Shown: in pieces, positions 1 through 13,000 of the stretch
How the letters are laid out: each line of letters begins with the position of its first letter
How positions within the stretch are numbered: the first letter of the stretch is position 1
Origin: Nelumbo lutea
Lineage: Eukaryota; Streptophyta; Magnoliopsida; Proteales; Nelumbonaceae
Reading direction: 5' to 3'
NCBI GenBank assembly: GCA_022828595.1
Contig: JAKGHH010000007.1
Coordinates: 34,100,356-34,164,355, forward strand
DNA length: 64,000 bases
Notes under the pieces: model-generated
Databases searched by the model: none
Seen by the model: the letters and a program-made list of their open reading frames with translations, nothing else
What the model was told of the DNA's origin: nothing
Made by a program: the position numbers and the translations under genes

Positions 1-933
1 GATCTGGAGGAGATTGATGATCTCAAAAAATCATTGCAACAAGAATTTGAGATCAAAGATCTTGATGAGCTCAAATACTTCTTAAGGATTGAAGTTGCAA
101 GATCCAAGCATGGGATCTTCATTTCACAGAGAAAGTATGTACTTGACCTACTGTGAGAGACTAGGAAGCTGGGGACCAAACCAGCAGACACTCCTATTGA
201 TCCAAATCACAGAATTAATGGTGTGGATGGTGAATTGGTAAAGGATGTGGGGAGATATCAAAGAATGGTGGGCCGACTATAGTATTTGTGTATGACAAGA
301 CAAGATATTTCTTATGTTGTCAGTGTTGTGAGTCATTACATGCATGCACCTCAAGTTCAACACTGGGAAGCTATTGAGAGAATACTTGCATATTTGAAAA
401 AGCACCCTGGCAAAGGAATTCTTTTCTCAAATCGTGAGAATCTGAAGCTAGAATCCTATACAGATGTAGACTGGGCATGATGCTTAGATAACAGGAGGTA
501 TACATCAGGAGTGTGTACCTTTGTAGGTGGAAACTTGATCTCTTGGAAGAGTAAGAAGCAAGCGGTTGTGGCAAGGTCAAGTGTAGAGGCTGAGTATAGA
601 TCCATGGCTCATGGTGTCTCATAACTTCTTTGGTTTAGATCTCTTTTGAGTGAGATTGGGGTGAAAGTAGAGGAACCTATGATGCTATACTGTGGCAATC
701 AGGCTGCAATCAATATTGCCCACAATCCAATTCAGCATGATAGGACAAAACACATTGAAGTTGATAGACACTTTATAAGAGAAAGGGTAACAACCGGAGA
801 AGTTTGTTTGCCTTATGTCTCTTCAGAGTTGTAGCTGGCTGATGTTCTCACTAAAGGGGTGGCAAGGAACAAGATTGAGCATGATCTACGCAAGTTGGGA
901 ATGTGTGACATTTACTCACAACTTGAGGGGGAG
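1..933 (+). pseudogene. Ty1/copia pol remnant: RT C-terminus and RNase H
   Basis: The plus-strand translation gives the end of a copia reverse transcriptase (KDLDELKYFL, QRKYVLDLL) and its RNase H ([56 protein letters not shown]). At least five in-frame stops interrupt it (after YVLDLL, VGRL, DVDWA, AHGVS and SSEL). A polypurine tract (922-933) is followed at once by an LTR start TGTTGAAG. The element continues off the left edge and lies in a VHA-H intron. Confidence 0.88.
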
Positions 934-1270
934 TGTTGAAGATTAATTAGTTTTATGCTGTTTTTCTGAGTAGATGTTTTATATTAGTTGTTAGATAGGA
1001 GGTGGGGACCACAGTAGCTATGTGAGTCCAAATTTTATTATGTTTCTGAGTGTTATATATGTTGTTTTATGTTTTGCCGCCCTATAAGGGCATAGTTATC
1101 TTTGTACTGTTGTATTATTTTAGTATAAATAATAAGTGAAGGGGGCAGCCAGATTATTGCTCTCTTTTCTTTTCAACTTCTCTTCTTCTCTTCTTCTCCT
1201 TCTCTCTTCCTTTTCTCTTCAATAAACTACTTTCTTTCATATTTTTTAATTCAGCAGATTCCTACTATCA
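934..1270 (+). repeat. 3' LTR of the left copia remnant
   Basis: It starts TGTTGAAG directly after the polypurine tract and probably ends ...CTACTATCA at 1270 (TG...CA), about 337 bp. It contains a TATA-like TAGTATAAATAATAAG near 1120-1136 and a CT-rich tract. The end is approximate because the partner LTR is outside the window. Confidence 0.65.
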
Positions 1271-1383
1271 GAACTTTTTTGAATGGCTCAATAATTTATA
1301 AGTAATGAAAGTTAGAAAAATACTAATTTCTTTCCATGCTTCCCATAATTATGGACTTTGTATAAGATATGATATAGTTACTT

Positions 1384-3800
1384 TTTTTAATAGAAAAAGA
1401 AAAGGATACATCCAGGTGAAGAGTTTTCACTAACAGAAACAACCAAAGCCCAAACAACTGAAACCAAAAACAAAAAGCATTTTCCCCAAAATAATTTCTT
1501 TTCAAGCTTTTAAATCCAGAATTGAGCAAGGGCCCATCTACCAGGAAAGACAAAATATCCATCACAAGCTTGACCTCTGCTCTAGCCTTGTCATCAAAGA
1601 TTCTCTTGTTGCGTTCTCTCCAAATGCCCCAGCACATGGCAAAAGGGATGATACATTTTTTTTTTTTTTGGAAAAAGGTAAAGTAATTTATTCAGAATAA
1701 AGAGAATAACACAGCAAGGCCCAGACCACTAATTCTGCCTGGGCCCAAAACAGATTACAAGTTCATCCATGATTTAGAACAAAACAAAAGAGATACATTC
1801 TGGTTTTTAAATTCCTCGTTCACCGACACCCAGGAACATATCTTGCCCACAGCTCTCTGCATTACTTCTGAGCTTTTGAATTGACCACTGAAGATTCTGT
1901 TATTTCTTTGAGTCCAAATGGACCAAAGAACAGCTTGCGCAATGGTATTCCAAACAAGCTTTACTTTCTTGCCGAGACCCTCAATTCTTCAACACATCAG
2001 CAGCTCCTTCACAGATTTTGGCATGGACCGGCTAATCTCCAAAACCTTGAGAAAATGTCCCCAGACTGAAGAGGAAACCAGACAATGGATACACAAGTGC
2101 TCTGTAGTTTCTGCAAGATTTCCACACAAAACACAGGAGAGATCCAGAATCTAAATACTACGTCTCTCCAGATTAATCTAAGTCAAACATTTATCAAGAG
2201 CCATTGTCCAGACCAGGAAAATTGATCTTGGAGGGACTAGTTGGATTCCAAATCTGTTTGGCAGGGAAGTTCTCCTGACCTGAACTGCACAACTTAAGAA
2301 ACAGGGATTTACTGAGAAGCTACCATATGCATTCCACTTCCAAGACCATTCATCCTCTAAACTCAAATCAATCCTCTGATTTTGAAGGAGCTACAACAGC
2401 ACCGCATACTCCTCCACTTCCCAATCCAACAAACTTCTCCTACACAGAGGAGTCCAAATGATGGAATCACCAGAGATGCTTATGTTATCAGCAACTGACG
2501 AGTCTTGATTAACTGAAATTTGGAACAGACGGGGAAAAACATCAGCCAAGGAACCCTCTAAACACCAGGGATCCTTCCAAAACTTGATTCTGTCCCCTTA
2601 CCAACCTTAAATCTGATCCCATTCAGGAAGAGAGGGATGCTCTTCGAGATACCTGCCCAAAGAGATTTTCCCCCATTTGGATGAGGATCCTTAGTTCTCC
2701 AATCACCCCATACCACTCCATACTTTGCCGCAATAAGATTTCTCCACCATGCATTCCTCTCAGAAGCAAATCTCCATAACCATTTACTGAGAAGAGCAAA
2801 ATTAAATTCTTTCAACTTCCTAATTCCCAACCCACCAACTTCCTTAGGAAGGCACGCTTGCTCCCACTTTACAATGTAAATCTTCTTTTCATCCTCCCAA
2901 TCCCTCCATAAGAATGATACTTCAAAATAAAAAGCTTTTTTTGCTACCTGCCCACCTTGGCCATTTAGTGAAAATCTCATGTGGTTGTTGTGGGCATACA
3001 AACAGCAGCATAAGTAATGAACAAAAGAACAACCAAACAAATTTTGCAACCTGGAAATCAAAGAACAAATGGCAAGCATCTTCTTCGTGCAGTTTGCACA
3101 TGACACATCTAGTTGGAATCTGAAAATCACTAACATTCATATGATCAATTGTAAGAACACTATCCAATGATAAAATTCAAGAAAATGCCTTCATTCTAGG
3201 AGGCCAAACACTTGAAAGGCTGTTAATCTCATTTGGTCATCATTAATGCCAAATAAAAGGATTTAACAGGAAATTTCCCATCCTTACATTCATCCATCAT
3301 CTAATGTCAGGTTTGCCTACATCCACCTTCACTTCTTCCACCTTGGCCAACAATTTAGAACATTTGTTCAACTTTCTATCAAACAAAAGACATCTGAAAC
3401 CTGGAAACCAAATAATTTAATTACTTCTCTGACTTCAAAGCATTGATTAACCGGAATGTTCCTCGAGCTCAGCCTTGGACACATCACACAACCTACCATT
3501 TCCACACCATTCATATTCCTAAATGTGATTCTACTCCCATCTCCCACAACGAACTTAGAACAAATATCAAACTAAGGTTGAAGCTTTGAAATCCAATTCC
3601 ACACACAAACCCCATATGTGGAGTAGAAGAAACCTCTCTAGTGTCCCATACAAAGTTTACCACCCCACTCCACTCTGATTCAAGAACCACATAAAAGGAC
3701 TGAACCATGAAAGCTGCTCCAGATATTTCTTTCCACATGATTTTATCTATTTGATCCAGACAATTAAGAACATCCACCAATTCTTTAATAAGCAGAATAC
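1384..3800 (-). mobile_element. LINE-A (L1-type) 3' portion, interrupted by LINE-B
   Basis: The minus strand encodes the region after the reverse transcriptase: a KDSSG-FSVKS-like segment (3780-3511), then the zf-RVT zinc region (DSVLTIDHMNVSDF, PTRCVMCKLHEEDACHLFF; 3167-2990). After an interruption it continues with CWGIWRERNKRIFDDKA (1640-1590) and a 3'UTR to about 1384. The zf-RVT frame and the WGIWRERN frame join once the 1655-2913 insert and one target-duplication copy are removed, with only a TGA in between. 5'-truncated and non-functional. Confidence 0.8.
1655..2913 (-). mobile_element. LINE-B inserted into LINE-A
   Basis: The poly(T) at 1656-1670 is the antisense poly(A) tail. The minus strand then reads RNase H/zf-RVT-adjacent LINE protein, including EDEWSWKWNAYGSFSV (2366-2200) and, further 5', KKIYIVKWEQACLPKEVGGL and ALLSKWLWRFASERNAWWRN (2910-2700). 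A 7-bp direct repeat ATGATAC flanks it (1648-1654 and 2914-2920), consistent with a target-site duplication. 5'-truncated. Confidence 0.72.
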
Positions 3801-4379
3801 CTTCATCAATCTATCCATTTATAAGGTGTCTTTGAAAAACCAGGTTACAAAAAATTGAACCACACAGGATATAAAACCAACTAATCATACTTCCAGATTG
3901 AGTTGAGACCCATAATGGCAAGGGCAAAGCAAATAAAAAATATCTACTCCAACTCAATTATGTTCCCAAAATCTAATTCTAGAACCATCTTCCACTTTGA
4001 AATTTGTCAAAGCAGCATTATCATTAAAATCCTTCATTACACCTTTCCAAAGGTTAAAATCTTAGGTAGACTGAGCAAACCCAACTTTTTGGTGGAAGAA
4101 ACTACTCTTGACCATTAATCATGGGAATGGTTCTGTCTCATACACTTGTTCTCCAACTCACAGGAACCCAGAAAAAAGTTCTGGTCTTATATCTGTCCTA
4201 TAAAACTTTCATTTTGGTATAGAGGGCTGTATGTGCTTTACTTCAGTTTCTGGAAAACAGTCTAATTTTTTCAAGGACAAATCAAGCAGATTTGTTGTTC
4301 CTTTGCTGTTTGCTCATTTGTTTTGAAGTGGCTTCTGAATTGGAATTCAATCTGGCATAAACACTACCTTATTCCTGTA
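3801..4379. other. VHA-H intron sequence, no feature recognised
   Basis: This is AT-rich, stop-rich sequence between two LINE remnants. No domain, inverted repeat or tail was recognised. Confidence 0.4.
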
Positions 4380-5048
4380 GGGGACCATTCAAGTTCATAT
4401 CAAGTTGGAGGTGTTTGGGGAAACCCGGTGCCCTATAGGGTAGAAGCCTTTGCGTGGCTTGTGGCATGGGCAGCATTTTGACTGTGGACCACCTGAAATC
4501 AAGAGGATTTAATATGGCTAACATGTTCCATCTTTGTATGAACAGGAGGAAAACATTTTCTTCTTTAAATTTGCTGGTTTTATCTGGAAATTGTTCACAG
4601 CCATGTTTGGGGCAAGAGATTTTCATCCAAGATCACCTACAGAAAATTTTTCCTCCTGGTGGACCTGGCCAAAGATATGAGGATGCAGAAAAACAAAAAT
4701 AATCTGGAATTGTATCATATCACTTTTGCAATATGTTGGAATATCTGGAAGGAAAGGAATAAAAGAACTTTTGAAGACAAATCTTGGACAATGGAGATGA
4801 TAGTGGCAGCAACTAGCAAAGCTGTTCAGAGTGGGTGCTGATATTCCCAGAATATAGACAAGTCACTAAGTTGGATCTTGGGAATAAACTTGGGGAAGTG
4901 TAGGGGCTTCAATTATGTAATCTGGAAAATCCTGTATGATTAGATTAGTAGTTTTATGCTCTTGTCTTGTATGTGGTGATACCTTATCACTTGCCAGGAT
5001 GTATCTCTTATTTATTTTAACGAAAATTTATTTTCTACCATAAAAAAA
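4380..5048 (+). mobile_element. LINE-C 3' end (zf-RVT tail plus 3'UTR and poly(A))
   Basis: The plus-strand frames give a degraded zf-RVT region, then ICWNIWKERNKRTFEDKSWT (4730-4790), stop, 3'UTR and a short A tract (5041-5048). Related sequence occurs at 61045-61375. 5'-truncated; it sits directly against LINE-D, so it may be an insertion into that element. Confidence 0.75.
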
Positions 5049-6130
5049 ATTCCCTCAAATTGAAGAGTTAGCTAGAACTTTGGGGTGTAGAGTGGGGTCT
5101 TTGCTGAAAAAGTACCATGGTCTCCCATTAGAGGACAATTACAAATCTAATGCCATCTGGGATCCTACCATTGAGTACTTCAAGTGCAAGCTTTCTGGTT
5201 GGAAGATAAGATACCTATCCAAAGGGGATAAAATCAAACTTATACAAAGTATGATCTCCAACCTGCCTACCTAATATTTAGCATTATTTACCCTGCCAGG
5301 TTCGGTAGCACAGGTGCTAGAGAAGACATGCAAGGATTTCCAATGGGACGGACTCAATGAAGAAAAAAGTTCACAAGGATGCTTGGGACACAATCTGTGA
5401 GCCAAAGACAAAGGTGGAATTGGGATCAAGATGCTTAAAAATCATGATGATGCTCTTCCTTGTAAGTGGTTGTAGAGATTTGGAAAGAAAAAAACATCTT
5501 TGGTGGCATTTTTTTTTTATTTCTACCTTTGGTGGCAAGTTATTGGGTGTAATTGTGTAAATATGGTAGGACTCCCATGGATTGGTCAACATTGACACCC
5601 CAATAATCTTATGGTACCTGTGTTTGGAAAGGGATAATAAGGTTGCTGCCTGAATTCCAAAAACACATCAGACTGAAGCTTGTGAATGAGGAACATATTT
5701 TATTTTGGAAAGACATTTGGTGTTTTGGTCACCCTTTTTGTGAGAGGTTTCCTTCTCTTAACAGTATTGCTTCCTACAGGACCGTTCAGTGAGAGAATTT
5801 GTTGAATACATGAACAATCAGCTGTTGTGGGTCCCTAGATTCCACAGGAACTTGAACCATTGAGAGCTGGAGATACCAAAAACTTTGCTTGGTAGACTAC
5901 ATGCTGCCAGCCTTGACCCTAACTCTAGGGATTCTAGGGTGTGGATGTGGGAGAGTTCTGGCTGTTTTCCTACCAGGTCTTGCTACAAGGCAATGTTTAG
6001 TGCTTTTCAGAAGATTTCTTGGATTTAGAATCAGGATGCCCAAGTACTTGCCAAGATCATTTTCTTTGTCTGCCAGGAAGATGAAGATCCAAACCATTGA
6101 TAATTTGCTGTGGCAAGCTGAAAAAATGTG
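5049..6130 (+). mobile_element. LINE-D internal fragment (RT C-terminal region)
   Basis: The plus strand encodes the RT thumb/connection region typical of plant L1 (KYHGLPLEDNYKSN, WDPTIEYFKCKLSGWKIRYL, SKGDKIKLIQSMISNLPT; 5080-5275), then degraded zf-RVT-adjacent sequence with DSRVWMWESSG (about 5930-5965) in another frame. Several stops and frameshifts; no poly(A) tail. Confidence 0.8.
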
Positions 6131-6194
6131 ATCTGCTAGGAAGGATAATATCCTGCCTTACTATTTATCAGAAATCTAAACCATTAACCAATAA

Positions 6195-6330
6195 TCAGGA
6201 GACTTTATTAATATAGAAAAGGAAGAAGCGCCCCTCCCCAACCACCCAACGAGATTCAAGTGGAGGGTGTAGGGGACCAGGATTGAATACAATACAGTCC
6301 TACCGCTGAACCCCAATGGCCCAGGACCTA
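6195..6330 (-). mobile_element. tRNA-derived SINE (probable)
   Basis: On the minus strand, a box-A-like GGTTCAGCGGTAGGA (about 6308-6294) is followed after about 20 nt by a box-B-like TATTCAATCCTGG (about 6283-6271), and the copy ends in an AT-rich tail (TATATTAATAAAG). The spacing fits a tRNA-related SINE. No clear target duplication was found. Confidence 0.5.
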
Positions 6331-6349
6331 GGTCCCAGTCCACTAGCTC

Positions 6350-6900
6350 TCCATTAAATCACAATTTTTTAGCATATTGTAAATTTGAATAAGGATCTTT
6401 TTAGAGTCGAGACTAGCAATATTGTAAGATGGGGGTCAAGGTCAAGATAGGTTTTGGTTGTGGTTAGATTAGGAGTTGTTTAATTCTTTCTTCAAGTTTA
6501 CCATGAATAGGACTACCCAGAAGAGATGGACATTACAATGTCTATTAGTACAGATCTTTTTAAGGAAATAAACTCATTTCTTCGTAATACTTAATTTGGT
6601 GAGATTCTAAAACACCAAAGATGCCTGTGTTTACAAATTCTAGGTGAGAAGATTAAAGGTTATGTTGGTGTCAATTTCAGTAAGGTTTATCCTTTTCCAT
6701 CTTTTTTTTTCTTTCCCTCCCAATCTCTATAGTTCCTTTTGTCACATATATGCATGCACAGACATCACCATCCCAAACTTAATCACATTAAAAATGTCAA
6801 TATAGTCTGAGTGTTTCCCCAGCTCCGGACAGTAAAATTTACATTCTGTTCATATAAATAGATAGAAGATTTTATGCTTACATGATTACACACCAAATTA
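6350..6900. other. VHA-H intron sequence, no feature recognised
   Basis: This is AT-rich intronic sequence between the SINE and exon 8. It contains no recognisable domain or repeat structure. Confidence 0.4.
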
Positions 6901-6934
6901 CTAAATATAGAAAGGAATAAAAACCTCAGATTAC

Positions 6935-7096
6935 CTGGATAGATTGCTGAGTTGATGCTGGAGAAATCAAAGGAATGAGAAGCTTCACTCCATCTAATTT
7001 AACAAATGAAGATCTGACCAAGGGTTCCTTCAGCAAAGTTGATAGGGAGCTGATGGCGGTTGGCATGCCATGGGAAGGATGTGATGGCTTCTTCAG
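6935..7096 (-). CDS. VHA-H: VHA-H exon 8 (last exon inside the window)
   Basis: A 162-nt phase-0 exon of 54 codons starts [15 protein letters not shown] and ends [12 protein letters not shown]. The acceptor is TATCTGCAG (7098-7097) and the donor is CCAG|GTAATC (6935/6934). The next conserved block (LLYET...) is not found between 1 and 6934, so this last intron is at least 6.9 kb and the gene continues off the left edge. Confidence 0.95.
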
Positions 7097-10000
7097 CTGC
7101 AGATAACTTGTTATATCAAAACCACAATATGAAGATTCTAATTTCTAAACAATGCACCTTATCAACTGATATTGAAAAAGAAAGTTGAACATAAACAACA
7201 AAAGCTGATTGAGAAGTTCAATAAAGAAAAAAAATCATCCAAAACAATTTCTAACCATGGTACAAGTCAGGAAAATGGTAGTGCATTAAAAACTATACGA
7301 ATGATATGAAGTAAAATTAGACAACTAGGAGTAATGCTCATATATAGCTATGATTTTTGTTTGAATCCTACAATTTGATTCATAAATCTTACGCTTTTAC
7401 GATTTCTACAATTCAAATAAATTCATTAAGAATTAGTTTTCTACTTTGTTATTTTATTTCTTTTTTTTTTCTTGAAAAGGTAAAGTGTTGTATTAAGTAT
7501 CAAACAGTATAGATTCTGTACAAGAGGTTTTTTTATTTTATTGTTTATACTTAGTTTTGCCAAGGGAGACTTTTTTAATGCCCTTACTAGAAATTAATTT
7601 ATTTACATCATTTAAGACTAGAAATTTAGTTTATTTCTCATCACATGTAGGTTAAAGAGCCATTGTATGTGGATTTATTTGACTTTCAAGTCAAACTTGA
7701 TTATATCATCTTAGGCTTCTATTGCATAAGTGATTAAGTGGTAAATTCTATTGTTTTAGGTATATATAAGGCGCATATAAATTAAGAATAGGGTATATAT
7801 ATTTAGCCTTTTAATATATATATATATATTTAATTTTTTGACAAGTTTGTAAAAAATCAGAAATAATCTTACGATTTACGATACAATTCACGATTCAATT
7901 CGACTCAACTTTCTCTACGATTAAGAGATATGACATGGAAGTTAGAGCAACCAAGAATCAATACCTATGAAGTCTTTCCGAAGGGAGACTTAATTAGTGT
8001 CCATCACCTCACATATGCTTTTTATGCAAGGCAAGTAATGAAACTGCATATTTATTGATCTTTTGCAATGTTTATTTCTAATATTTGAGAGCTTTTAATT
8101 TTTATTTTTTGGAAGTAGATGGACATGGAAGTTAGAGCAACCAAGAATCAATACCTATGAAGTCTTTCCGAAGGGAGACTTAATTAGTGTCCATCACCTC
8201 ACATATGCTTTTTATGCAAGGCAAGTAATGAAACTGCATATTTATTGATCTTTTGCAATGTTTATTTCTAATATTTGAGAGCTTTTATTTTTTATTTTTT
8301 GGAAGTAGATGGACATCTCCAGGGAGCCTTTTCCTTTTGATAAATGACATACAAAGCCTTTTCAAGGACTTTTTAGTTTATCTAACTAACAAGAGAGAGA
8401 ATATTATGTGGAGATTAACAAGAACAGCTAAGAATTGATAAAGTCTACGAGGAGAGATGCCAAAAAAAAAGATCCAAGGAAGAAACCAATACCATAGAAT
8501 TGCTAATTGAAAACACTTCAGATGATATCATAAGGGGGTGGCAATATGTGGTATTTTTCCACATTTAGGAGTATCATATAGATCATTTGGTTCCCCCTGC
8601 ATTGACTTTATAAAATTAAACTTTGATGGATGTAGTTCAGGCAACCCAAGGGACTCAGACATTAGAGGTGTCTTCAGGAATTATTATGGTGCGACTTTAG
8701 CATTCTGGCCCCATTAATCCTTAAAGGGATTGTTATGGTGTCTTTCATACGTAGAGAGGAGAAAGCTAGAAAATTGTTTAAGGAATTAGAAAAGGAGAGG
8801 TTGAAAATCCTTAAAGAGATTAGAAGGTGTAAAGGTTGTGAATGTGTGTTATCTTTAAATAATGTGATAAACCTCAAAAGAAGAGATCCAGATGGTGTCT
8901 TTCTCCACATGTTTATAATATGTCTTTGGCTAGTGGAGAGTCTTCTTTCCATCTACTAATCTCCTGTTCATTTGTTTCATTTATTTCAGAGTGGTTTTCT
9001 TGCTATTTGGATGCAGGTCCCTCTAGCTGATGTAGCAGAATTGTTTGGTCCAACAACATTTCCCCAGCAAAGAAAAAGAGGTAAAATCATGTGGAGATGC
9101 ACAAAGGTAGCTGTTATTTGGACAATTTGGGACGAGAGGATTGAAATAATCTTCAATGGCAAGTGCCGTTCTAACTTCTAAGGAAGATTTACTTGATTGC
9201 ATCAAAATTGAAGTGGTAACTTGCTGAAAATTTTGGATATCTTTGGCCCGTTTTCCATGGATGATATCCTTAGAGTGGTAGCCAACTCATCAACTGAAGG
9301 GGCGGTGCTTCGAAGATAATGGGAACCACCTCACAAGAAACTCATTAAATTAATCTTTGATGGAAGCAGCATCAGCAATCCAGTCCCATCTGGGGAGGGA
9401 GGAGTCTTTAGATATGCCAGTGGCACTGTAATAGCACTATCTTCAGGACCTATTGGATGCAGGAATTCAATAAGAGCTTAGGTGTTAACTGTAGAACAAG
9501 GACTGAGGGAGGCAAAACAACTGAATTTGAAAAATATTGTAGTGGAAGGAGATTTCAAAGTTGTAATCAGTTAGCTTAGGAACAACAAGGCAATGTGGCG
9601 GCATAAACAAGTAGTCAACAAGGAGATAAATTGTCTGGCTAGGCAAGTAGTTATAACCTTTCAATGGGTGCAAAGATCAGTAAATGCAAGGGCTGATGCT
9701 TTGGCTAAACAAGGGGTATATAACAAATTCTTGGTGGTTGTAGTACTGTAACTATGGGATAGGTGGCTAGTCTGGCCTATTTTGGGATTCTAAGCCTTAT
9801 ACATACTTTATTCTTTTTTTATTATTAATAAATTCCGTTACCTATCAAAAAAAAACGAATTGAAAGGTATGCAGGATGAGTGTATGTCGGAGAAATGATA
9901 AAGAGGTCTTAGGTTTTTATAGGGGTTATCTTTGTTATCAATATAAGAGGACTGTGTATCGCCAGCCTCTGTACTAGGAAATTAGGAAGGAATGGGTCTA

Positions 10001-13000
10001 TACTTTTTTAATAGATGTGTCTACGAATCAATTTGACAATTTACCAACTCGGACTTCCAGACATGATTTGCTTCTGATTTTTTTTCTCTTTTCTTTTCTT
10101 TTTTTTTTTCTTTGAGAATAGGTAAAGTAGAATTCATTATAGAAAGAAAACACGTACAACAAGAAGCTAATACATGGATTTACAAAAATCTGCCTATGCA
10201 GCCCTCTACCCTCTGGCCCTGATTTACAAAAAGATTTTCAACAGCAAAAAGACAATTGTAATTTCTATCCCTAAACACTTTGTTTACAGAAAGCCAATAA
10301 CAAAATTTTCCCACAATTTTCTGAAAAACTGAATCTGAAGATCTACATTTAAGCTTGAAGATTCTCACGTTTCTCTCCTGGCACCAAAATACTGCTGCAG
10401 GGTTCAGGTTCCAGGCAAGCTTTCCTTTCTTGGATAGTCCCCTTAAATACCAGCCATTCATAAAATCTGCTACTGATTCTGGGTAGCAACCTTTCACCTC
10501 AAAAAAGTTCCAAACTTTGGACCACACTTCAAAATAAAACTTACAATGAAGCATCAAGTGACTCACAGATTCCTCATGCTCCTCACAAAGCGCACTGTTA
10601 GTTGAGTTCAACTGCATGCCCATCCTCACCAAATTGTTCTTGGTTAGGATTCTATTCAAATAGGTAGTCCACACAAGGAAAGACACATTTTTGCACTAAA
10701 TAATATTGATTGGAATTACTGACCATCCGACCTGGATAAATAATTGTACAAGAATTTAATGGAAAAGATTCCAGATTTGTCCCAAATCCAAAGCCTTCTA
10801 ACCTCTACTTGGATGCTACACAGCCTCTGCAGCAAATCAACCATTGTCTCTACCTCCCAGACATTCAAATGCCTCCTGAACTGAGGGACCCAGACCACTT
10901 CTCCATTCTGCACCTTCTCTCAACCACGCTTGCTTCTTTGTTTGATGCTACCTCATAAAGGGAATTATAAACTTCCTTCAAAGGTCTGTCTCTGCACCAC
11001 ACATCTTCCCAGAATTTTACTCTTAAGGTCATCTCCAATTTTGAACTTTAGCCCTTTTGAGAAAAGGTGTCACATTTTCTCAACCTCCTTCCACACTAAG
11101 CACCCATAATTTTGATTTGAAATGGCCAGCTCCCACATTGAAATACTAGAGCCATACTTTGCCTCCACCACTCTTCTCCAAAGACCTCCCTGATTTTCAT
11201 CTGATACTTGCAACACTCGGTGTTTTAAAAGCACAAGGCGCAAAAAAGTGCAAGGGCCATTTTGTGCCCGAAGCCCGAGGCACAAGTTGAGGCAAGAACC
11301 TTTTTTAAGCAAGGTGAAAAAAATGCAAAAAAAGGTAAAATTTTAAAAAACAAATGCCAAAAAACCAAAAAAGGCCAAAAAATGCAAAATGTTAATTGAA
11401 AATTTAAACTTAAATTTTAAAATAAATGTTTTACAAAAACCTATTATCTCAAATTAAAATCCACAAAGATAACATGTAAAACATATTTAAAATGAAAATT
11501 TAAAATAAAATCAAGCATAACATATAAAACATATTCAAGCATGTAAACTCTTAATCTCTTTATTTTTTTCCCAGTTTCATTACTTCAAATAGCTAATGTG
11601 ATGTTAAACATTATGCATTCCTGATTCTACGAGCATCCTTAGTACCAAGCCCGTCGAGGCAAGCCCAAAAATGTTCATATCAAGATCTTAATTTCTTAAT
11701 CCTATAAAAAAGTTTTTTATAACCTTCAGTGTCTTTTAAAAATATCTTTTATTAGGATGAATGAATGAGCAACATTAGCAAACATAGGTTTTCGAAGCAC
11801 AAGGCACACCAGGCGTGCACCTTTTGAAAGTGCCGTGCACCTGTGCCTGGAACCTAGGTGAGACACATACCCTAACATATGCCTTGCCTGTGCACCTAAG
11901 TGTACCTCTTGTATCACTAGCAACACTGTCTTACTGGGAAGATATCTCAGTTACAAAGATATTGAAGTGAAAGGGAACTAGAAACTGCTGAGTCACAACA
12001 GACTGGCTCAAAAACAAAAGTACAGGATCTTCACAGCATAAACACATGTGATAAGTGAGAAATTGGGCTAGGACACCACAATCTTCCTACACTTGGACCC
12101 AATGATCTCTTAATGGTCTTCCTGATGCATTACGAAGACAAGGGAAATGTACAGATATCAGTTATATTGGGAGGTTGTCCATCAGTTTTCTCAGTTGTAA
12201 ATGATATATGTAATCAAATACTTGTACAATGTGGGTTAGGTAGCAGGGACTAGCCTAAATTGTAAAGGGATGCTTGGCAAATTTTACTCCATACAACTTT
12301 CCCAATCTTTTATTAAATTTTAATAAATCTGATGAGTTAGAAATTACTACACACCAACTGGGAAAAAGGCAAAAACTAGTTAACTTAAGACTAAATTTGA
12401 CTTCAGACTGATCCTAGTTGACAAAGGCCTATGAAAAATAGGGGTGTCAACCGACCGGTTTTGAATTGAATCCAATCTGATCTAAACCTTATCAAATTGG
12501 ATTTGGACGGTCTGATATAATTATTGGATTGGACCAATCCAAAATAAATTGGTCCATATTCTTATTAATCTGAATTGGACCTAAACCAAATTTCAATATT
12601 CCGATCATGAGGCCAAACCCTTGTCCAATTTGAAACCAATCAGAACTGAAGCCAGCATAAAATCACTTTTATGCAAGTCCTTACAAAAGCAATTTTATGA
12701 AAAGTACTTTTAGAAAGACTTACAAAAATACTTTTACGAAAGCACTTTCACAAAAGTGTTTTTATGAAAGCCCTTTCATAGAAACAGTTTTATAAAAGCA
12801 CTTTTACGAAAGCACTTTAATAAAAGCACTTTTACAAAAGAACTTTTACAGAAGTACTTTTCTAAAAGTACTTTTATGAATGCACTTTTATGGAAGTACT
12901 TTTATAAAAGCACTTACAAAAGTACTTTTATGAATGCACTTTTATGGAAGTACTTTTATAAAAGCACTTACAAAAGTACTTTTACGGAAGTACTTTTATG

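Noticed and set aside
1..933. Considered as the 3' end of a full copia element in the window
   Set aside because: Only the RT end and RNase H are present, with several stops, and the rest lies beyond the edge; called a remnant.
9857..10035. LINE poly(A) flank considered as a 3' transduction by the LINE
   Set aside because: Homology between the two copies also covers identical LINE truncation and both sides, which fits DNA duplication better; no second poly(A) or target duplication closes the flank.
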